Shown here piece after piece: positions 5,560 to 11,360 of a DNA stretch of 11,360 bases. Source of the stretch: Coriobacteriaceae bacterium (lineage in GTDB: Bacteria > Actinomycetota > Coriobacteriia > Coriobacteriales > Coriobacteriaceae); contig CABJBO010000029.1 of NCBI GenBank assembly GCA_902363875.1, positions 1 to 11,360 of the forward strand, written 5' to 3'. Every line of letters starts with the position of its first letter. Position 1 is the first letter of the stretch. A program made the position numbers and the translations under genes. The notes under the pieces were generated by a model, which was not told where the DNA came from, ran no database searches, and saw only the letters and a program-made list of their open reading frames with translations.

Positions 5560-5991
5560 ATGTCCAAGTACATCTCCGAGCTCATGTCGCCGCAGCTCAT
5601 GGGCGTCATCTATGCCTTCGTTGGCTTTATCATCGCCCTGTATGTGCTGTCGGTCGTCTATGTGTTCATCGACGCTCGCCGCCGCGGCGCCAGCGCCTAC
5701 GTGGCATGGGGCATCATCGCCCTCATCCCGTTTGTGGGTCTCATCGCCTACCTGGTCCTGCGCCCGCACTCCTATGCGTCCGACCGCGAGGAGCAGGAGC
5801 TGGACATGGCCCTGCGCGAGCGCCAGCTTGCCCAGTACGGCACCTGCCCGCAGTGCGGCGCGCCCATCGAGAAGGACTTCGTCGTCTGCCCGGTGTGCGA
5901 TACCCAGGTTCGCAACGTCTGCCCCAGCTGCCATCGCCCGCTCGATGCGCACTGGAAGGTCTGCCCCTACTGCCGAACTCGCATCCAGTAA
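5560..5991 (+). CDS. Two-helix membrane protein with C-terminal double zinc ribbon
   Basis: A protein of 143 residues, function unknown. Residues 13-37 and 47-67 are hydrophobic helices separated by a short basic turn (DARRRGAS), and this part resembles the PLDc_N-type membrane domain. A charged linker (about 72-92) leads to four CxxC pairs at C96/C99, C110/C113, C121/C124 and C135/C138, a double zinc ribbon of DZR type. With both ends on the same side, the turn basic, and no signal peptide, the zinc ribbons most likely face the cytoplasm. AAAGG lies about 8 nt before the ATG. It is divergent from the glp-like operon across the 80-bp repeat array and is followed by a GC-rich hairpin, so it is probably transcribed alone. 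Binding to protein, nucleic acid or a membrane complex is all conceivable. Confidence 0.88.
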   Translation: MSKYISELMSPQLMGVIYAFVGFIIALYVLSVVYVFIDARRRGASAYVAWGIIALIPFVGLIAYLVLRPHSYASDREEQELDMALRERQLAQYGTCPQCGAPIEKDFVVCPVCDTQVRNVCPSCHRPLDAHWKVCPYCRTRIQ

Positions 5992-6087
5992 CGCATCCAT
6001 CGCCGGGCCGGCCGCAAGCCACGGGCACGCCGCAAGCCACGCGCGCCCCACACCCCGCGCCCACACGATGAAGCATGCGTAGAAAAT

Positions 6088-6118
6088 CGCCCGCCGTGCC
6101 ATTAAGGTGCGGCGGGCG
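6088..6118 (+). terminator. GC-rich hairpin between zinc-ribbon gene and thrS
   Basis: CGCCCGCCGTGCC (6088-6100) pairs with GGTGCGGCGGGCG (6106-6118) through 13 pairs, two of them wobbles, with loop ATTAA. The T-run is weak on the plus strand (CTTGTAT) and better on the minus strand (GATTTTCT), so it may stop transcription in both directions. Confidence 0.6.
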
Positions 6119-6119
6119 C

Positions 6120-6147
6120 TTGTATACCAAGGCAACCTGCCTATAAT
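6120..6147 (+). promoter_or_regulatory. thrS promoter
   Basis: A perfect -10 TATAAT (6142-6147) is preceded at 16 nt by TTGTAT (6120-6125), a weak -35 that abuts the preceding hairpin. A start near 6154 gives a leader of about 64 nt, too short for a T-box. Confidence 0.7.
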
Positions 6148-6191
6148 GATGCAAGTCAAAAACGCCGAGCGCATCGCACGCACTTGCATCA
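6147..6191. promoter_or_regulatory. 10-bp dyad at the thrS transcription start
   Basis: TGATGCAAGT (6147-6156) and ACTTGCATCA (6182-6191) are perfect inverted repeats separated by 25 nt. The left arm overlaps the last base of the -10, so with a start near 6154 the hairpin could not form fully in the RNA. A DNA-level operator or a more upstream transcript are the two readings. Confidence 0.5.
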
Positions 6192-6217
6192 GGCATCCGA
6201 GAGGAGAAAACATACCC

Positions 6218-7981
<1,764 letters not shown>

Positions 7982-8006
7982 GGCAAACTTCACAACAATT
8001 AACATA

Positions 8007-8038
8007 GGCGACCGTCCACAAAGGGCGGCCGCCTTTTT
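8007..8038 (+). terminator. First thrS terminator
   Basis: The stem 8007-8017 pairs with 8023-8033 (GGCGACCGTCC against GGGCGGCCGCC, one mismatch and one wobble). The loop is ACAAA and a TTTTT run (8034-8038) follows. It lies 25 nt after the thrS stop. Confidence 0.88.
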
Positions 8039-8052
8039 CATGCCGAAATAAG

Positions 8053-8080
8053 AAAAGCCGCTGGTTGAGCGGCTTTTTTT
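8053..8080 (+). terminator. Second thrS terminator
   Basis: AAGCCGCT (8055-8062) pairs perfectly with AGCGGCTT (8068-8075) around loop GGTTG, followed by seven T (8074-8080). The A-run on the left makes it usable in both directions. The tandem arrangement isolates thrS from the polysaccharide locus. Confidence 0.9.
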
Positions 8081-8093
8081 GTTGCACAAAAAG

Positions 8094-8215
8094 GTACAGG
8101 TTTTTGTATCTTTCGACATAGGCAATTATACGAGCAATTAATCAACGATTGCCCAGATTACGCAAAATGTCCTGTCGGTAGATACATCTCCATAGCCCTC
8201 TACAAAAACCTGTAC
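8094..8215 (+). promoter_or_regulatory. Nested three-stem inverted repeat in the leader of the LoaP-like gene
   Basis: Three stems nest. Stem I pairs 8094-8108 with 8201-8215 perfectly over 15 bp (GTACAGGTTTTTGTA). Stem II pairs 8106-8122 with 8171-8185, with GTATCT and CGACA matching inside an imperfect duplex. Stem III pairs GGCAAT (8121-8126) with ATTGCC (8148-8153). No coding frame is plausible here. Either a structured leader RNA for the antiterminator or a palindromic intergenic repeat would fit. A candidate promoter (TTGTAT 8104-8109, TATACG 8127-8132, 17-nt spacing) lies inside the left arms and would exclude the RNA reading if it is the real start. Confidence 0.6.
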
Positions 8216-8306
8216 TTTTGCGACTGCGCCTAGCTGCGAGCGAGAAGCCTGTTCTAAACGCCCCTGCATTTGCGTGCATCGCAAAGCCAAAAGAGGGGGC
8301 GAGAAC

Positions 8307-8897
8307 ATGGAGCAGACGGCACGGCGTCAAGAGCAGCTGCCGGGTGCATTTAACGGCGCCACCACCAACAGCCAACATGGCCGCGTCCGCTGGTATCTGG
8401 TCCACACCCCCAATGGAAAAGAGCGCGAGACCTGCGAAAAGGTCCGCCGCATTATCCCGCACAACCTTATGCAGGACGCTTTTGTGATGCAAAAGGAGTT
8501 CTGGTTTAAGCGGGACGGCGCCTGGTCGCTCCAAACCAAACCCATGTACAAGGAATACTTCTTCGTCGCCACGCGCGATGCCGCTGCGCTCGATAGGGCC
8601 CTGGCCCAGTTGAGCTTTGGCTGCCGTATCGCCGGCAGTAGGGAGCGGGCGTACATGCCCATGCCGGACGATGCGCAGGACTGGTATCGCAGCGTGCTGG
8701 ACGACGACGGCGTGGTGCGCAACAGCGTTGCGCGCATAGAAGACGGCGTGTTGCACATAGAGCAGGGTCCCTTGGTGGGGCAAGAGGCCCGTGTAAAGAA
8801 GATCGACCGTCATAAACGCTGGTGCCTGGTGGACGTGGGCGAAGGCGACTCCGCATTTAGGGAGTTACTTCCGCTCGACGTGCCCAGCAAAACGTAA
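8307..8897 (+). CDS. NusG paralogue of the LoaP/RfaH type (transcription antiterminator)
   Basis: A protein of 196 residues. Specialised NusG paralogues bind RNA polymerase and let it read through terminators in long operons such as capsule or natural-product clusters. The NGN domain lies at about 28-104 (RWYLVHTPNGKERETCE, then KPMYKEYFFVATRD) and the KOW domain at about 145-182 (GPLVGQEARVKKID). The first 27 residues are polar and not conserved. ATG at 8307 was chosen for its AGAGGGGG site 7 nt upstream; a GTG at 8274 is open but poorly placed. The gene directly precedes sugar-transfer genes on the same strand, the usual position of loaP and UpxY genes, so the downstream locus is the probable target. 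A LoaP rather than UpxY label is inferred from the actinobacterial context. Housekeeping NusG is not excluded formally, but position and divergence argue against it. Confidence 0.88.
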   Translation: MEQTARRQEQLPGAFNGATTNSQHGRVRWYLVHTPNGKERETCEKVRRIIPHNLMQDAFVMQKEFWFKRDGAWSLQTKPMYKEYFFVATRDAAALDRALAQLSFGCRIAGSRERAYMPMPDDAQDWYRSVLDDDGVVRNSVARIEDGVLHIEQGPLVGQEARVKKIDRHKRWCLVDVGEGDSAFRELLPLDVPSKT

Positions 8898-8937
8898 GGG
8901 AGACGTTGCACCGGCAAATCATTCGTTTTTTGAATTC

Positions 8938-8973
8938 ATGGACGGGGGGGGGTTCCTGGGGACAGGGACGTAA
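8938..8973 (+). other. G9 tract with out-of-frame upstream ATG
   Basis: Nine consecutive G (8944-8952) follow ATG GAC at 8938-8943. As written this frame stops at TAA 8971-8973 after 11 codons. With one extra G (or two fewer) the same ATG would read through without a stop into the GTG start of the sugar transferase at 8982. No ribosome site is visible at normal distance before this ATG, so its use is uncertain. Confidence 0.55.
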
Positions 8974-8981
8974 GTTTTATC

Positions 8982-9734
8982 GTGACTGCTAATAAAGAAG
9001 TGACAGAGAGCAATGCGCCCGTAGGGGCGGTGCTGATTGCTCAGGCCATGGACCGGCGTGAAGGCGCCGGTCGATATAAGGCCATGCAATCCATCATGGA
9101 CTGGGACAACTCGCGCTTGGCCTACCGCGCCGTCAAGCGCGCATTCGACATCGTTTTCAGCGGCTGCGCGCTGGCCGTCATCGCCATACCCAGCCTGGTG
9201 CTGGCCGTGGCCATCCGCCTGGAGAGCGAGGGCAACCCGTTCTACAGCCAGATTCGCGTGGGCCAGACCCACCGCGACGGCAGCCTGTCCACCTTCCGCA
9301 TGTGGAAGTTCCGATCCATGTACAAGGACGCCGACGAGCGCCTCGCCGAGCTTAAGGAGCAGAACGAGATCGCCGGCGCCATGTTCAAGATGAAGGAGGA
9401 CCCCCGCGTCACCAAGATCGGTAGGTTCATCCGCAAGCACTCCATCGACGAGTTCCCGCAGTTCCTCAACGTGTTCCTGGGCCAGATGTCCGTCGTGGGC
9501 CCGCGCCCGCCGCTGCCTAACGAGGTGGCCGAGTACACAGAATTCGACCTGCAGCGTCTGGCCGTCAAGCCCGGCATCACCGGCTGGTGGCAGGTGACCG
9601 ACCGCAATTCAACGGGTTTCGACGGAATGGTCCAGCGCGACCTTGAGTACATAGCCAAGCGCGGCGTCATCACGGATCTCAAGATCGTTCTACTCACTGT
9701 CGTCGAGGTAATTACGGGAAGCGGGGCGTGCTAG
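8982..9734 (+). CDS. Bacterial sugar transferase, monotopic phosphoglycosyl transferase (WcaJ/PglC family)
   Basis: A 250-residue enzyme that starts glycan assembly by moving a phospho-sugar from a UDP-sugar to undecaprenyl phosphate at the inner face of the membrane. The re-entrant membrane helix lies at about 54-78 (RAFDIVFSGCALAVIAIP). The family motifs are KFRSM (109-113), the catalytic D156-E157 pair in SIDEFPQFLNVF, VVGPRPPLP (171-179) and KPGITGWWQV (196-205). It ends in the usual GSGA-C/Y tail, so it is complete. It is the short form without the extra N-terminal helices of WcaJ. The GTG start has no clear ribosome site, and the first 20 or so codons are AT-rich compared with the rest. 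The stop overlaps the next gene, so it is co-transcribed with the WecG/TagA gene. The sugar it transfers is not predictable here. Confidence 0.93.
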   Translation: MTANKEVTESNAPVGAVLIAQAMDRREGAGRYKAMQSIMDWDNSRLAYRAVKRAFDIVFSGCALAVIAIPSLVLAVAIRLESEGNPFYSQIRVGQTHRDGSLSTFRMWKFRSMYKDADERLAELKEQNEIAGAMFKMKEDPRVTKIGRFIRKHSIDEFPQFLNVFLGQMSVVGPRPPLPNEVAEYTEFDLQRLAVKPGITGWWQVTDRNSTGFDGMVQRDLEYIAKRGVITDLKIVLLTVVEVITGSGAC

Positions 9735-10486
9735 TGTCAGCCGGCAATCGTTATCCAATTCTGAACACGTATGTAAACGCCATCTCGCTTGACGAGACGG
9801 TGGATGAAATCGAGAAGATCATCGCGAGGGGCGTACCGACCCAGCATGTCGTAATCAACGCCTCCAAGGTCAACCTGATGGAGGCGGATCCCGATCTCGC
9901 GTCAATCGTCAACGAATGCCCCCTGATCAACGCCGACGGCGCCTCGATCGTCTGGGCGGCGAAAAAGCTGGGGGTTCCTCTCGGGGAACGCGTCACGGGC
10001 ATCGACCTGTTCCAGAGGCTTGTCGGGCTGGCGTCCGAGAAGGGCTACCGCATCTACCTCTTCGGGGCGAAGGAAGAGGTGGTCACCAAGGTCAAAGCGA
10101 TTTTCGAGGACAGGTACCCGGGCATCCAGATCGCAGGGTATCGCAACGGCTACTTCACCGAGGCGGACGAGCCCCAGATCGTATCCGATATGGCCGCCTC
10201 GGGAGCCGACATGATGTTCGTCGCTTTCTCCTCTCCCAAGAAAGAGTACTGGGTCCACAAGTACATCGACCAGATCGGAATCCCCTTCGTCATGGGCGTC
10301 GGCGGCAGCTTCGATGTTGTTGCCGGCGTAACCGACCGAGCTCCGACGTGGATGCAGAAGCGCGGCCTGGAGTGGTTCTACCGCTTCATCCAGGAGCCCG
10401 GAAGGCTGTGGAAACGCTACATCATCGGCAACCTAAAATTCGTCGCCCTCACGTATAAATACAAGTTCGCTAAGAAAGGTGAATAG
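9728..10486 (+). CDS. WecG/TagA/CpsF family glycosyltransferase (GT26)
   Basis: A protein of 252 residues (250 if the alternative GTG at 9734 is used; both have GGGAAG/GGGG upstream). GT26 enzymes add N-acetylmannosamine (TagA) or N-acetylmannosaminuronic acid (WecG) as the second sugar on the polyprenyl-linked primer at the membrane. The conserved core is visible: VVINASKVNL (41-50), INADG with the probable catalytic D70, TGIDLF (90-95), the FSSPKKEYW region (167-175), and MGVGGSFDVVAG (189-200). The C-terminal appendage RAPTWMQKRGLEWFYRF and EPGRLWKRY (205-231) promotes membrane association in TagA. It overlaps the upstream transferase by 7 nt, and wecC starts 2 nt after its stop. The neighbouring wecC favours a ManNAc-type donor, while TagA-like ManNAc use remains possible. 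Confidence 0.93.
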   Translation: MLVSAGNRYPILNTYVNAISLDETVDEIEKIIARGVPTQHVVINASKVNLMEADPDLASIVNECPLINADGASIVWAAKKLGVPLGERVTGIDLFQRLVGLASEKGYRIYLFGAKEEVVTKVKAIFEDRYPGIQIAGYRNGYFTEADEPQIVSDMAASGADMMFVAFSSPKKEYWVHKYIDQIGIPFVMGVGGSFDVVAGVTDRAPTWMQKRGLEWFYRFIQEPGRLWKRYIIGNLKFVALTYKYKFAKKGE

Positions 10487-10488
10487 CA

Positions 10489-11360
10489 ATGGTTAACGTT
10501 ATCGGTCTCGGCTACATCGGCCTGCCCACCGCCCTCATGATGGCATCCCACGGCGTGGAGGTCGTGGGCACGGATTACAACGAGGAGCTCGTCGCCACGC
10601 TCAACGCCGGCAAGACTACCTTCAAGGAGGAGGGCCTAGACGAGCTGTTCGCCGACGCCCTGAAGTCCGGAATCAAGTTCTCCACCGACTACCAGGTCTG
10701 CGACACCTACATCGTCTCGGTCCCCACTCCCTACGACAAGCTAGACAAGAAGATCGACCCCTGCTACGTCGTGGCGGCCTGCAAGACCGTCCTCGAGGTC
10801 GCGCCCGAGGGCGCCGTGCTCGTAGTCGAGTCCACCGTTTCGCCCAACACCATCGACCGCTTCGTTCGCCCGCTACTCATAGAGGCCGGCCGCGAGGACG
10901 TCAGGCTCGTCCACGCCCCCGAGCGCATCATCCCGGGCAACATGGTCTACGAGCTGCTGCACAACAACCGCACCATCGGCGCCGACGACCCCGAGGTGGG
11001 CGAGGCCGTGGCGAAGGTCTACGCCAGCTTCTGCCAGGGCGAGATCTCCGTCACCGACATCCGCACCGCCGAGATGACCAAGGTCGTCGAGAACACCTTC
11101 CGCGCGGTGAACATCGCCTTCTCCAACGAGCTCGCCAAGATCTGCCGCATCGGCGGCATGGACGTCGCCGAGGTCATCCGCATCGCCAACAAGCACCCGC
11201 GCGTGAACATCCTCAACCCCGGCCCGGGCGTCGGCGGCCACTGCATCCCGGTCGACCCGTGGTTCCTGGTCGGCGACTACCCCGAGACGGCCAACTTCAT
11301 CCGCCTCGCCCTGCAGACAAACGCCTCCATGCCCGAGTACGTCATGCACCGGGCCCACGA
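10489..11360 (+). CDS. wecC: UDP-N-acetyl-D-mannosamine dehydrogenase, cut by the right edge
   Basis: The first 290 residues of a protein usually about 420 long; there is no stop in the window. WecC oxidises UDP-ManNAc to UDP-ManNAcA with two NAD+ in the cytoplasm. The N-terminal NAD motif is GLGYIG (6-11), then VPTPYDK (78-84) and VESTVSPNT (113-121). The signature RTAEMTKVVENTFRAVNIAF lies at 192-211 with the catalytic-region K198. The active-site cysteine is C252 in GPGVGGHCIPVDPWF. RIANKHPRVNIL just before it is particularly WecC-like and argues against UDP-glucose dehydrogenase. AAAGGTG precedes the ATG at a good distance. Codons are strongly biased to C in third position, more so than in the gene before it. 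It is the third gene of a tightly packed sugar cluster, and an epimerase (WecB type) is expected nearby. Confidence 0.96.
   Translation, partial: MVNVIGLGYIGLPTALMMASHGVEVVGTDYNEELVATLNAGKTTFKEEGLDELFADALKSGIKFSTDYQVCDTYIVSVPTPYDKLDKKIDPCYVVAACKTVLEVAPEGAVLVVESTVSPNTIDRFVRPLLIEAGREDVRLVHAPERIIPGNMVYELLHNNRTIGADDPEVGEAVAKVYASFCQGEISVTDIRTAEMTKVVENTFRAVNIAFSNELAKICRIGGMDVAEVIRIANKHPRVNILNPGPGVGGHCIPVDPWFLVGDYPETANFIRLALQTNASMPEYVMHRAH

Noticed and set aside
6011..6041. 13-nt direct repeat GCCGCAAGCCACG after the zinc-ribbon gene
   Set aside because: Two copies with an 18-nt period in a GC-rich spacer; real but too short and too simple to interpret.
6150..6217. T-box or attenuator in front of thrS
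   Set aside because: The leader from the TATAAT promoter is only about 64 nt and lacks a T-box bulge sequence and a terminator.
8142..8813. Minus-strand frame of 223 codons opposite the LoaP-like gene
   Set aside because: NGN and KOW motifs and a strong ribosome site support the plus-strand gene; the antisense frame ends in the palindromic leader and has no recognisable domain.

Overview
The window is high-GC bacterial chromosome with tightly packed genes on both strands. Protein style, codon use and gene content suggest an anaerobic gut actinobacterium of the Coriobacteriia, most like Collinsella. That assignment is inferred from memory of these families and was not searched.

Layout. Positions 1-295 are intergenic and hold a 162-nt repeat element, a terminator and a perfect hairpin. 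Positions 296-1384 (minus) encode an M24B Xaa-Pro peptidase. Positions 1385-1862 hold a second copy of the 162-nt element, two further palindromes and short terminator-like hairpins. Positions 1863-5074 (minus) are a three-gene operon transcribed right to left: a GlpA-like FAD dehydrogenase with a C-terminal [2Fe-2S] BFD domain, an NAD(P)/FAD oxidoreductase, and a small DUF1667 cysteine protein. Together they look like an anaerobic glycerol-3-phosphate (or similar 2-hydroxyacid/polyol) dehydrogenase complex that passes electrons through FAD and Fe-S centres. Positions 5075-5559 are a divergent intergenic region with a candidate operator and a striking array of six alternating inverted half-sites at an exact 80-bp period. 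Positions 5560-5991 (plus) encode a two-helix membrane protein with a double zinc ribbon. Positions 6218-7981 (plus) are thrS, encoding a threonyl-tRNA synthetase without the usual TGS domain, followed by two terminators.

From about 8090 to the right edge lies the head of a surface-polysaccharide locus. It has a long nested inverted repeat in the leader, a LoaP/RfaH-type NusG paralogue (8307-8897), a membrane phosphoglycosyl transferase that starts the glycan on the lipid carrier (8982-9734), a WecG/TagA glycosyltransferase (9728-10486), and wecC, UDP-ManNAc dehydrogenase, cut by the window edge (10489-11360). WecC would make UDP-ManNAcA, the WecG/TagA enzyme could add a ManNAc-type sugar, and the NusG paralogue probably keeps polymerase processive through the long operon.

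Most unusual signals. (1) Two 162-nt elements share a gap-free core and identical spacing, but each has its own private 30-bp inverted arms. (2) The 3 x 80-bp alternating inverted-repeat array. (3) A run of nine G upstream of the first sugar transferase, where one extra G would join an upstream ATG in frame. (4) A three-stem nested dyad in front of the LoaP-like gene. No RNA genes, CRISPR array, transposase or insertion sequence were recognised.
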